Source: Planctomycetes bacterium UBA1662 (GTDB lineage Bacteria > Planctomycetota > UBA8108). Taken from it: a DNA stretch of 9,926 nucleotides. Positions 1-9,452 of the stretch are shown here, piece by piece. The stretch spans positions 1 to 9,926 of the forward strand of contig DCKY01000198.1 of NCBI GenBank assembly GCA_002320775.1, in the 5' to 3' direction. Positions within the stretch are counted from its first letter, which is position 1; each line of letters begins with the position of its first letter. Both the position numbers and the translations under genes were made by a program. The notes beneath the pieces were generated by a model. That model was not told where the DNA came from. It saw nothing but the letters and a program-made list of their open reading frames with translations, and did no database searches.

Positions 1-216
1 GGCGGTCACCAGGACAGCCGACTGAACTCCGAACCACAGGATCGCCCAGGAGTAGATGACCGGCAGTCCGAGAAAGGTCGGTGCCGGGCCAACGTGATCA
101 GGTCCGGGATCGACCAGGTAGACCCCGGGTCCGGGCCCCATGATCATGGCGAAGATAAAGATCAGGGCCAGGGAGATGGAGAGCCTTCGGTCGCCGCTTT
201 CGCTGGTGTCGGTCAT
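1..216 (-). CDS. Small two-helix membrane protein, symporter-accessory-like (partial, 3' end outside window)
   Basis: The frame opens with ATG at 216 and runs off the left edge after 72 codons without a stop. After a short polar start (MTDTSESGDRR), a hydrophobic helix at about residues 12-28 is followed by a MGPGPGVYLV motif. Then comes a loop with GLPVIYSWAILWFGVQ, which leads into a second hydrophobic helix that is cut by the edge. A Gly-Pro-Gly turn followed by an F-G-x-P-x-x-Y-x-W second helix resembles the short (about 70-90 residue) DUF3311-like proteins usually encoded just before a sodium:solute symporter. If so, the symporter gene should lie beyond the left edge on this strand. The family call comes from remembered pattern, not a search. 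No Shine-Dalgarno is visible before the ATG. A TATCCT hexamer lies 8 bases upstream. It is divergent from the HD-domain gene. Confidence 0.6.
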   Translation of the reverse strand, partial: MTDTSESGDRRLSISLALIFIFAMIMGPGPGVYLVDPGPDHVGPAPTFLGLPVIYSWAILWFGVQSAVLVTA

Positions 217-330
217 CGCAGATCAGGATACCTGAAAGGTCGATCCGCCGCTGACGAAAACAGGCCGGGCTTCGCTGCCGCTGTGGGCTGCCCCTTTTCC
301 CGGCTCCGATGAGTGGCTATATTATTGGTC
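217..330. promoter_or_regulatory. Divergent intergenic region with -10-like hexamers close to both start codons
   Basis: This 114-base gap separates two divergent genes and must hold promoters for both. On the minus strand, TATCCT (225-230) sits 8 bases before the ATG at 216. On the plus strand, TATATT (318-323) overlaps TATTAT (320-325) and ends 7 bases before the ATG at 331. A T-rich TTTTCC (295-300) lies 17 bases upstream of TATATT, but it is a poor -35 match. Neither gene has a Shine-Dalgarno. The spacing would place transcription start at or next to the start codons. Hexamer matches of this quality occur often by chance, so this remains a candidate. Confidence 0.35.
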
Positions 331-882
331 ATGAATACGGACCAGGCACGGACATTGATGATGGAGTGGACAGAGAGTCCCGCTCTTCGTGGACACATGG
401 AGGCGGTGGCCGCCTGCATGGTGGCCTACGCCGCACGCATGGAACCCGCTGAGGCCGAGCGCTGGTTCGCCGCCGGATTATTGCATGATTTTGACTACGA
501 AAAGCACCCTGGCGAGGCGGAGCATCCCTTTATCGGAGTCGAGCATCTACGGGGTCTTGGAGTCGACGAAGAGATTCTTTCCGCTATACTTGGTCACGCT
601 GAGTACAGCGGTACTCCCCGCGAGACAGCGATGGCGAAGGCCTTGTTCGCTGTAGACGAATTGGCAGGGTTTATCGTGGCCTGTGCCAAGGTTCGTCCGA
701 ATGGAATCTCGGATCTCAAGCCAAAGTCGGTAAAGAAAAAATTGAAAGACAAGCGCTTCGCGGCGGCGGTCAGCCGCGAGGATATCTCGCAAGGCATCGA
801 GGAGCTCGGGGTCGATACCACTGAGCACATCCAGTTTTGTATCGATGCCATCAGGACCGAAGGTGAGCGGGTAGGCTTTTAA
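331..882 (+). CDS. HD-superfamily phosphohydrolase (COG2316-like)
   Basis: This is a predicted cytoplasmic metal-dependent phosphohydrolase of the HD superfamily; its natural substrate is unknown. Counting from ATG 331, the metal-ligand pattern is complete: H22, the H52-D53 doublet in GLLHDFDYEKHP, H89 in ILGHAEYSG, and D109 in ALFAVDELAG. The later segment with VRPNGISDLKPKSV and KRFAAAVSRE matches the remembered layout of COG2316 HD hydrolases, which have about 180-190 residues. The protein has 183 residues from ATG 331. An in-frame GTG at 313 would add six residues, but the family's N-terminus aligns better with ATG 331. There is no Shine-Dalgarno for either start. The aconitase gene follows after about 45 bases on the same strand and may be cotranscribed. 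The HD-family assignment is strong; the biochemical role is unassigned. Confidence 0.85.
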   Translation: MNTDQARTLMMEWTESPALRGHMEAVAACMVAYAARMEPAEAERWFAAGLLHDFDYEKHPGEAEHPFIGVEHLRGLGVDEEILSAILGHAEYSGTPRETAMAKALFAVDELAGFIVACAKVRPNGISDLKPKSVKKKLKDKRFAAAVSREDISQGIEELGVDTTEHIQFCIDAIRTEGERVGF

Positions 883-914
883 TCAGGCAGAGGCCGGCCC
901 GGCTCGAATAATGC

Positions 915-919
915 AAGGA
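915..919 (+). promoter_or_regulatory. Ribosome-binding site that selects aconitase start ATG 928
   Basis: AAGGA lies 8 bases before ATG 928 but only 2 bases before the in-frame ATG 922. Normal Shine-Dalgarno spacing therefore favours ATG 928, making the N-terminus MSNLNDALGAF. Confidence 0.6.
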
Positions 920-927
920 TCATGGTA

Positions 928-3621
<2,694 letters not shown>

Positions 3622-3625
3622 GGCG

Positions 3626-4648
3626 GTGTCGGCTCTCATGGACCATCACCAGATCGCGAGGGATTTGATCGAGCTGGAGTCGATCACCGGGAACGAGGAG
3701 CCGGTGGTCGCCTATCTGGAGAAACGCCTGGGCGAGCTGGGGCTCGATGTCCGCAGCGAGGAGGTCGCTCCCGGTCGACGCAACCTGGTCGCCGGACCGG
3801 AAAATCCGGCGTTGATCTTTTGCACCCACACCGACACGGTGCCTCCCTATGTGCCGCTCTCAGAGGATGCTGAGTTCATCTATGGGCGTGGAGCCTGCGA
3901 CACCAAGGGCATCACCGCCTGCTTTCTTGCCGCCGGCAAGCGCCTGCTTGCAGAGGGGCTCGACGATTTCGGCTATCTCTTCGTGGTCGGAGAGGAGGTA
4001 GACAATGTCGGCGCGGTGGCCGCCAACCGGTCAGTGCGCTGTGGGCACCTGGTGGTGGGTGAGCCGACGGAAAACAAGCTCGCCCTGGGCCACAAGGGGG
4101 CGCTAGGCGCGCGCGTGAAGGTAGAAGGCCGAGCCTGCCACTCGGCCTATCCCGAGGAGGGAGACAGCGCCATCCATCGCCTGCTAGGGTATCTGCAGCA
4201 GGTGCTGCGGGCGGATTTCGGCTCCAGTGAGCTGCTCGGCCCGGCCACCGTCAACATCGGCGGTATCGAGGGCGGTGTGGCGCACAATGTGCTGGCCCCG
4301 GCCGCCGCCGCTGAGATTATGATCCGGGTGGTCACCGATATTGCCGAGGTCGAGAGGCGCCTCGTTGAATGTTTTGTCGACCCGGAGACCGGCGTCCAGG
4401 ATGAGAAGGTGACCATCGAGGTGACCCTTCGAATGGAGAGCCCGGACTTCGAGCGGCTCGAGGGCTTTGATGAGACCATCGTTTTCTACGGAACGGACGC
4501 GCCTTTTCTACGCGATGTCGGCAAGCTGGTTCTCTTCGGGCCCGGCTCCATCACGGACGCGCACACCGAAGGTGAGAAGATTTCCAAGAGCGCGATGGAC
4601 GAAGGGGTTGAGAGCTATGTCCGAATGGGGCGCCTGCTCATCAGCTGA
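3626..4648 (+). CDS. M20-family metallohydrolase (ArgE/DapE-like deacylase or dipeptidase)
   Basis: Predicted zinc-dependent cytoplasmic amidohydrolase of 340 residues. The dinuclear-metal ligands of the M20 family can be read: H68 and the supporting D70 in CTHTDTVPP, bridging D92 in GRGACDTKG, catalytic E123 and ligand E124 in VVGEEVDN, E146 in VVGEPTENK, and a final histidine in ITDAHTEGEKI. The inserted dimerisation domain is present (KGALGARVKVEGRACHSAYP, then the GGIEGGVAHNVLAP region). The substrate is not determined by these motifs. N-acetylornithine (ArgE), succinyl-diaminopimelate (DapE), LysW-linked amino acids (LysK) and dipeptides are all handled by this family. The neighbouring aconitase does not settle it, and no other arginine or lysine genes are in view. 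GTG 3626 is preferred on its AAGGA site; ATG 3638 would remove four residues. Confidence 0.88.
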   Translation: MSALMDHHQIARDLIELESITGNEEPVVAYLEKRLGELGLDVRSEEVAPGRRNLVAGPENPALIFCTHTDTVPPYVPLSEDAEFIYGRGACDTKGITACFLAAGKRLLAEGLDDFGYLFVVGEEVDNVGAVAANRSVRCGHLVVGEPTENKLALGHKGALGARVKVEGRACHSAYPEEGDSAIHRLLGYLQQVLRADFGSSELLGPATVNIGGIEGGVAHNVLAPAAAAEIMIRVVTDIAEVERRLVECFVDPETGVQDEKVTIEVTLRMESPDFERLEGFDETIVFYGTDAPFLRDVGKLVLFGPGSITDAHTEGEKISKSAMDEGVESYVRMGRLLIS

Positions 4649-4654
4649 CCGGTG

Positions 4655-4688
4655 CTGAGCCGAGGCGCTGAGCTGGCGGGAGGCTCAG
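4655..4688. terminator. Inverted repeat between convergent genes, possible weak bidirectional terminator
   Basis: CTGAGCC (4655-4661) and GGCTCAG (4682-4688) are perfect 7-base inverted arms around a 20-base loop. They lie in the 36-base gap where the M20 gene meets the convergent SRPBCC gene, and the right arm overlaps that gene's stop codon. There is no T-run on either side and the loop is long, so intrinsic termination is doubtful. Confidence 0.25.
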
Positions 4689-5116
4689 ATCCCTTCGATC
4701 TGCCTCTTCAACTTCAGGGTGTACTGGATGAGCTCGCGCCGGGTCTGCCGGGCGAAGTCTTCCCATCCTTCAGCCGGGTCTCCAGCATCGAGACCATCCT
4801 GACGCACATTGATCCAGATGCCGCTGTCGCGGGGAAGGAGCTCGAAGTGAAGGGTCATCGGTCCCCTTGATACGCCTTCGTCTTCCCGGAAACAGCTCCC
4901 TATTGTCAGCCGCTGGTGCGGGCTGAGCTCGCTGATGGTCCCTCGCAGGCTGGAGCCATCTTCCAACCTGGCCGAAAATTCACCGTTTTCCGATGGAGCG
5001 ATTCGAACTTCGACCGCGCCAAGCCAGTTCAGTGCCTCTTGAGGGTCGATCAGGGCTGAGAAGACGCGCTCAGGTGGCGCGTCGATGTAGATCCCGTCAG
5101 CGGTGAAGTTCTCCAT
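4685..5116 (-). CDS. SRPBCC / AHSA1-like domain protein
   Basis: A 143-residue single-domain protein of the START/SRPBCC (Bet v1-like) fold, close to the AHSA1 (activator of Hsp90 ATPase homologue 1-like) group. The N-terminal strand and first helix carry the family hallmark IDAPPERVFSALIDPQEALNWLG. They are followed by antiparallel strands (EVRIAPSENGEFSARL, LRGTISELSPHQRLTIG, MTLHFELLP, GIWINVRQDG). The long C-terminal helix begins at GWEDFARQTRRELI. No signal peptide is present, so it is probably cytoplasmic. This fold encloses a hydrophobic pocket, but bacterial members have varied and mostly unknown ligands, so no specific function is given. It converges on the M20 gene and is divergent from the cytochrome gene. 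There is no Shine-Dalgarno. TACAAT on its own strand (plus-strand 5123-5128) ends 6 bases before the ATG. Confidence 0.85.
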   Translation of the reverse strand: MENFTADGIYIDAPPERVFSALIDPQEALNWLGAVEVRIAPSENGEFSARLEDGSSLRGTISELSPHQRLTIGSCFREDEGVSRGPMTLHFELLPRDSGIWINVRQDGLDAGDPAEGWEDFARQTRRELIQYTLKLKRQIEGI

Positions 5117-5304
5117 TGGCTCATTGTAACCGGCCAGCTATTTAATTCTACGATACCCTCCGGTGGAAGCCGGGGTGGGTGAGGACGCTATCGATTCTGG
5201 ACAGTGGCGGCGTACTGTGTTTCCATCGGCTACCGGGAGCGGTCGTGCTTTTGCGCGGCTGGGCCTGTGAAGACGATATTTCGTGTCCTTTTACTCCTGA
5301 TCTC
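5117..5304. promoter_or_regulatory. Divergent intergenic region, candidate promoters both ways
   Basis: This 188-base gap is the longest in the window. The AT-rich patch at 5121-5155 contains TACAAT read on the minus strand (5123-5128), 6 bases before the SRPBCC start, with no convincing -35 box. For the plus-strand cytochrome gene, TTGCGC (5251-5256) and GATATT (5275-5280) are 18 bases apart, with 4 of 6 matches each to the sigma-70 consensus. That would give a leader of roughly 18 bases before ATG 5305. An open frame in phase with the cytochrome gene extends back to GTG 5179, but its translation lacks the look of a protein N-terminus. Confidence 0.3.
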
Positions 5305-8300
5305 ATGAAACGCAAGACAGCACACTCCGGAAGTATACTTTGCGCTTTGCTGGCGTATGGCCTGCTCTGCTTTCTTCCCGCTGCGGCCTTTTGTGAAGAA
5401 GATGAGAAGCCGGATCTCTCGAAGCTGCCCCCGTCAGCGGCTGGAAAACCTGATTTCAAGGCCCAGGTCGCGCCGTTGCTCCTGCGCTGCGTGAAATGCC
5501 ATGGGGCTGAAAAAGCCAAGGGAGGTCTTCGATTCCATCGCCGGGATGAGCTTCTCGCGGGTGGAGACAAGGGAGCGGTTGTCCTCCCGGGCGATAGCGC
5601 GGGCAGCAGGTTGATCCACGCGGTAGCAGCCCTTGGCAAGGTGGTCATGCCGCCAGAGAAGGCCGGCAAGCGCCTGACCGTCGCTGAGGTTGGTATCTTG
5701 AGAGCCTGGATTGACCAGGGCCTGCCCTGGCCCTCCGACGAGCGGCTTGGAGGGAAGCCGTCAGCCTCTCCCGGGCTGTGGGCCTTGCGACCGGTAGAGA
5801 GAACCGAACCGCCGGCGATGGATGGAGATTCCTGGTCCCGCAACCCCATCGATCGATTTATCTTTTCGAAAATGAAGGACGCGGGTCTCTCGCCCTCCGC
5901 AGAGGCTGACCGGTATACCCTGATCCGCCGCCTGAGCCTGGACCTGACGGGCCTCTTGCCCGGGTCGGCGGAGGTGCGCAGGTTTGTGGAGGACAAGAGC
6001 CCCAGGGCCTGGGAGGACCTGGTCAAGCGCATGCTGAAGTCTCCCCATTTCGGTGAGAGGTGGGGGCGCTACTGGCTGGATCTCGCGCGCTACGCTGACA
6101 GCGATGGATACGAGAAGGATGGGGTTCGTCCTTTTGCCTGGAGGTATCGGGACTGGGTCATCGGGGCCTTCAACCGGGATCTCCCTTTCGACCGCTTTAC
6201 CCGCGAGCAGCTGGCGGGCGATCTGCTGGAGGACTCCGGCATCGAGCAGAAGGTCGCGACCGGTTTTCATCGCAACACCCTCTCGAGCACTGAAGGCGGG
6301 ACCGACCAGGAGGAGTTCCGGATCAAGGCCGTGGTTGACCGGCTGAATACCACCGGCAGCGTCTGGCTGGGACTGACCGTGGGTTGCGCCCAATGCCACA
6401 CCCATAAATACGATCCGATCACCCAGCGGGAGTACTACAGCCTGTTCGCCTTTTTCAACAGCTGTGATGAGAAGAAAATCACCGCCCCTCTTCCCCATGA
6501 TCTCGACGCCTACAACGAGAAAGAAGACGTCTACAGGAAGACCCTCTCCCTGCTGGAGAAGCCGCTGCGGGACTATGAAGTGAAACGACTTGGTGAGCTG
6601 CTCGCCAATGGCAAGGGCGACCTGGCCGCTTCGAGCTGGAAGGCACTCTCCCCGTCAACCTCCACGGCATCCTCCGGGGCGTCGTTGAAGACCCTCGAGG
6701 ATGGTTCTGTTCTTGTCGGTGGCAAGACCCCCGACAAGGATACCTACACCCTGGACTTCGAGGCGGGCCTCGAGCGGGTGATGGCCCTCCGCCTGGAGGT
6801 GCTGACCCATGACAGCCTTCCAAAGAAGGGGCCGGGGCGCGCCGACAACGGTAACTTTGTTCTCTCAGAGCTCGAGCTCTCCGTTGTGGACGGCGAAGGC
6901 CGGGAGCTTGGCAAGGCCGATTTCCGTCGCGCCACCGCCGACCATTCCCAGAAGGATTTCGATATTCAGCAGGCGATCGATGGTTCCGGAGAAGGTAAAA
7001 ACGCAAAGGGCTGGGCCATCGCCGGGGCCAATCCGCTCAACCAGGATCGCACCGCGGTTTTCATTCTTGCTGAGCCTCTCGCGCTCCCCGCGGGCTCAAA
7101 GCTCTCGCTGAATATCATCCAGGGCTACGGAGGCAGGCATGTCCTCGGCCGATTCCGAGTGGCGGTAAGCGCCAACGCCGGGCCGGCCCTGCTGCTGCCG
7201 AAGAGCTACCTTGCGGCGCTTTCGAAGCCGGTGGGGGAGTGGACCCCGGACGAGCTGGAAAGAATCAGCTCCGAGCTTCTTGCCGGCGACCAGGGCTGGA
7301 GAGCTCTCGAGAAGGCCGTCAGCGAGCACCGTCAGAAGGCGCCGAAGCTTCCCTCATCAAAAACCCAGGCCCGGATCCTGGTTGAGAGAGGCAGTCCGCG
7401 GAAGACCCATCTGCTCATCAGGGGAGATTTTCTTCGCCGGGGAGCGGAGGTCCAGGCGGGCACGCCGGCGGCCCTGCATCCTTTCAGGTCGAAGAACGGC
7501 CGCTCCAATCGCCTGGACCTTTCCAACTGGCTCCTCGATCCCGCCAATCCTCTCACCAGCCGGGTTACGGTCAACCGCTGGTGGCAATACCTCTTCGGCC
7601 GGGGGCTGGTCACAACCGTGGATGATTTTGGCGTGCGCGGATCCGCTCCAAGCCATCCCCGGCTGCTTGACTGGTTGGCCTCCGAGCTCATCAGAAGGGG
7701 CTGGAGCCGCAAGGAGATGATCGAGCTGGTGGTCACCTCAGCCGCCTACCGGCAGGCCTCCGTCGTCCGTCCCGCCTTCGCGTCTCTCGATCCACAGAAC
7801 GATCTCCTTTCACGCCAGAACCGTTTCAGGGTCGAGGCCGAGATCATTCGCGATCTCAGTCTCGATGCGAGCGGCCTGTTGAGTCGCAAGCTCGGTGGGC
7901 CGAGCATTCGTCCAAGGCTCCCTTCGGGTGTCGCTGAGCTGGGCTATGCCGGCTCTGTCAGGTGGCCCCAGAGCAAGGGATCGGACAGCTACAGGCGAGG
8001 GCTCTACATCTTTTTCCAGCGCACCGTTCCCTATCCGATGCTCATGACCTTCGACAGCGCGGACAGCACGGTAACCTGCCTGCGTCGCGAGCGTTCCAAC
8101 ACGCCCCTGCAGGCCCTGACCCTGCTCAATGATCCGGTCTTCTTCGAATGCGCGCAGGCCTTCGGAGCGCGAATCGTTCAGGAGGGCGGCAAGGATTCCG
8201 CTGACAGGCTGCGCTACGCCTTCAGGCTCTGTCTCTGCAGGGAACCCGGAGCGGAGGAGCTGAAAAGTCTCCAGGCGCTCTTCCAGAGGCTGCGTAAGTT

Positions 8301-8439
8301 CTGCGAGGCTGACCCCGAGGGAGCGAAGAAGATGCTCGGAAAATTCTCCGTGGATGGCGTTTCCGCCGAGGAGCTGGCCAGCTGGGTGGGCCTGTCACGG
8401 GTTCTCCTCAACCTTGACGAGTTCATCTCCCGCTCCTGA
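5305..8439 (+). CDS. Exported planctomycete cytochrome c protein: PSCyt1 - DUF1549 - DUF1553
   Basis: A 1044-residue exported protein. The N-terminus has a Sec signal: a basic start (MKRKTAHSG), a hydrophobic core to about residue 30 and an AAAF cleavage region. A cysteine follows, but it is not in a good lipobox. PSCyt1 (about 45-140) carries a c-type haem site, C62-V-K-C65-H66, with M115 in VVMPPEK as probable axial ligand. DUF1549/PSCyt2 (about 180-390) contains SPHFGERWGRYWLDLARYAD and a second haem-type motif, C361-A-Q-C364-H365. A beta-rich insert at about 479-625 (RADNGNFVLSELELSV) looks like a carbohydrate-binding-type module. DUF1553/PSD1 (about 736 to the end) shows SRVTVNRWWQYLFGRG and RSNTPLQALTLLNDP. 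These proteins are abundant in Planctomycetes and are generally assumed to be periplasmic redox or polymer-degradation proteins; the reaction is not established. The usual DUF1501 partner does not follow. The upstream in-frame GTG 5179 is rejected because it would bury the signal peptide. Confidence 0.92.
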   Translation: MKRKTAHSGSILCALLAYGLLCFLPAAAFCEEDEKPDLSKLPPSAAGKPDFKAQVAPLLLRCVKCHGAEKAKGGLRFHRRDELLAGGDKGAVVLPGDSAGSRLIHAVAALGKVVMPPEKAGKRLTVAEVGILRAWIDQGLPWPSDERLGGKPSASPGLWALRPVERTEPPAMDGDSWSRNPIDRFIFSKMKDAGLSPSAEADRYTLIRRLSLDLTGLLPGSAEVRRFVEDKSPRAWEDLVKRMLKSPHFGERWGRYWLDLARYADSDGYEKDGVRPFAWRYRDWVIGAFNRDLPFDRFTREQLAGDLLEDSGIEQKVATGFHRNTLSSTEGGTDQEEFRIKAVVDRLNTTGSVWLGLTVGCAQCHTHKYDPITQREYYSLFAFFNSCDEKKITAPLPHDLDAYNEKEDVYRKTLSLLEKPLRDYEVKRLGELLANGKGDLAASSWKALSPSTSTASSGASLKTLEDGSVLVGGKTPDKDTYTLDFEAGLERVMALRLEVLTHDSLPKKGPGRADNGNFVLSELELSVVDGEGRELGKADFRRATADHSQKDFDIQQAIDGSGEGKNAKGWAIAGANPLNQDRTAVFILAEPLALPAGSKLSLNIIQGYGGRHVLGRFRVAVSANAGPALLLPKSYLAALSKPVGEWTPDELERISSELLAGDQGWRALEKAVSEHRQKAPKLPSSKTQARILVERGSPRKTHLLIRGDFLRRGAEVQAGTPAALHPFRSKNGRSNRLDLSNWLLDPANPLTSRVTVNRWWQYLFGRGLVTTVDDFGVRGSAPSHPRLLDWLASELIRRGWSRKEMIELVVTSAAYRQASVVRPAFASLDPQNDLLSRQNRFRVEAEIIRDLSLDASGLLSRKLGGPSIRPRLPSGVAELGYAGSVRWPQSKGSDSYRRGLYIFFQRTVPYPMLMTFDSADSTVTCLRRERSNTPLQALTLLNDPVFFECAQAFGARIVQEGGKDSADRLRYAFRLCLCREPGAEELKSLQALFQRLRKFCEADPEGAKKMLGKFSVDGVSAEELASWVGLSRVLLNLDEFISRS

Positions 8440-8467
8440 GCATTTTTCTATTCCGCTGACGGATCGA

Positions 8468-8498
8468 TTGGTACGTTAGACGCAGCATCTCATATACT
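8468..8498 (+). promoter_or_regulatory. Candidate promoter for the SGNH-protein gene pair
   Basis: TTGGTA (8468-8473) and TATACT (8493-8498) match the -35 and -10 consensus at 4 and 5 of 6 positions, with a 19-base spacer, longer than the ideal 17. They lie in the 100-base gap after the cytochrome gene. If used, transcription would start near 8505, inside the left arm of the adjacent hairpin. Confidence 0.35.
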
Positions 8499-8502
8499 GG
8501 AT

Positions 8503-8523
8503 GCGGGGGGTGTTGGCCCCCGC
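8503..8523 (+). other. GC-only hairpin upstream of the SGNH gene
   Basis: GCGGGGG (8503-8509) pairs perfectly with CCCCCGC (8517-8523) around a 7-base loop. It begins 64 bases past the cytochrome stop and ends 16 bases before ATG 8540. No T-run follows, so it does not look like a standard intrinsic terminator. It could be a leader structure, an RNA 3'-end stabiliser or an attenuating fold. Confidence 0.45.
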
Positions 8524-8539
8524 GGCTTCAAAGCGATAG

Positions 8540-9448
8540 ATGGGTATCCCCGCCTTGTCGAAAAAGTTCATATTTTCAGTCCTGTTTCTGCTGCCCTTGG
8601 TGTTTCCGGTCGGGTTCGCGCGCGCCGATGAGCCGGGTGAGAGCGCCTGGAAACGGATCGTGGTGATTGGCGCCAGCGCCTCGGCGGGCTTCAACACCCG
8701 GCGCGAGGCGGGCCGTACCGTCACCCTCGCGAAGATTGTCGAGCAGATGGTGGAGGTGGAGCACGACAAGGTGCTGAACACTTCGTCCTCACTTTTTTTC
8801 ATGAATCCCCGCTGGATGGGTACCCAGGCGATCCGCAGCGCCGCGAAGGCCAGGGCCACTCTTGTCCTGGCGGTCGATTTTCTTTTCTGGTTTGGCTACG
8901 GAGCGAAGAGCGAGGAGCGACGGATGGAGGATCTCGAGTTCGCCTTGAAATCCCTTTCCGAGCTGAAATGTCCGATCCTTCTCAGCAGGATTCCCGACAT
9001 GAGGGCCTCGGTAGGTAAGATGCTCTCGGTCCGGCAGATGCCCAGCCCGGGGACTCTCAAGCGCCTGAATGAGCGGATCGATGCCTGGGCTGCTGAACAC
9101 AAGAATGTCGTTATGGTGCCCATGGCCGAGTTTCTCAATGATCTGAGAGCCGGAAAGGGTGTCAAGGTTGACGAGATCAGCTACCCGGAAGGTTCTCTTC
9201 GGACCCTGCTGCAGCGCGATGAATTGCATCCTACCCTCGAGGGTATGGTGGCGCTGACAGCGTTGAGTTTCTTCAAGCTTTGTGAGCGCCACAAGGAGCT
9301 GTCGAAGGATGACTTTGAGATGAATCCGCAGCTTGTCAAGAAGCGCGTGAAGGCCTCGATCGCTCGCGGCCGCAAGGAGCGCAACAAGGCTTCTGCGGGC
9401 CAGGCCACTCCCGGGGCCGAGCCAGAGAGCAAGAAAAAGGACGGTTAA
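8540..9448 (+). CDS. Secreted SGNH/GDSL-hydrolase-like protein
   Basis: A 302-residue exported protein, probably a serine esterase-type enzyme of the SGNH superfamily. A signal peptide is clear: K8-K9, hydrophobic residues 10-26, and ARA at 27-29 before the acidic mature start. The block I motif is VIGASASAGF, where S46 is the likely nucleophile and alanine replaces the usual aspartate of G-D-S. Block V is RDELHPTLEG, giving D227 and H230 of the catalytic triad. The typical block III GxND is not apparent; the matching region reads LVLAVDFLFWFGYG. Substrates in this superfamily include acyl or acetyl esters on lipids, glycans and peptidoglycan, and no choice can be made here. The last 40 or so residues are rich in Lys, Arg, Ala and Pro and probably disordered. 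No Shine-Dalgarno is visible. The next gene starts 4 bases after its stop. Confidence 0.75.
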   Translation: MGIPALSKKFIFSVLFLLPLVFPVGFARADEPGESAWKRIVVIGASASAGFNTRREAGRTVTLAKIVEQMVEVEHDKVLNTSSSLFFMNPRWMGTQAIRSAAKARATLVLAVDFLFWFGYGAKSEERRMEDLEFALKSLSELKCPILLSRIPDMRASVGKMLSVRQMPSPGTLKRLNERIDAWAAEHKNVVMVPMAEFLNDLRAGKGVKVDEISYPEGSLRTLLQRDELHPTLEGMVALTALSFFKLCERHKELSKDDFEMNPQLVKKRVKASIARGRKERNKASAGQATPGAEPESKKKDG

Positions 9449-9452
9449 TTCT

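Noticed and set aside
94..312. 72-codon plus-strand frame at the left edge
   Set aside because: It is antisense to the membrane-protein frame. Its translation is Gly, Asp and Arg rich without features, while the minus-strand frame shows two helices and a conserved-looking motif.
313..330. GTG 313 start for the HD hydrolase
   Set aside because: It adds only six residues and has no Shine-Dalgarno. ATG 331 fits the family N-terminus and the -10-like spacing better.
886..905. GCCGG-C-CCGGC palindrome between the HD and aconitase genes
   Set aside because: The stem is only 4-5 base pairs with almost no loop and no T-run. Short GC palindromes are common by chance in this composition.
5179..5304. 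Upstream GTG extension of the cytochrome gene by 42 codons
   Set aside because: The extension would put the signal peptide inside the protein, and its residues do not look like an N-terminus. ATG 5305 gives a normal Sec signal.
5148..6032. 294-codon open frame on the minus strand over the start of the cytochrome gene
   Set aside because: Its translation is rich in Ser, Arg and Pro with no domain, and it overlaps well-supported PSCyt1 and DUF1549 coding sequence.
8420..8455. Possible terminator after the cytochrome gene (GCTCCTGAGC then ATTTTTCT)
   Set aside because: There is a T-run, but the stem is only 3-4 base pairs with a 2-4 base loop, too weak for an intrinsic terminator.
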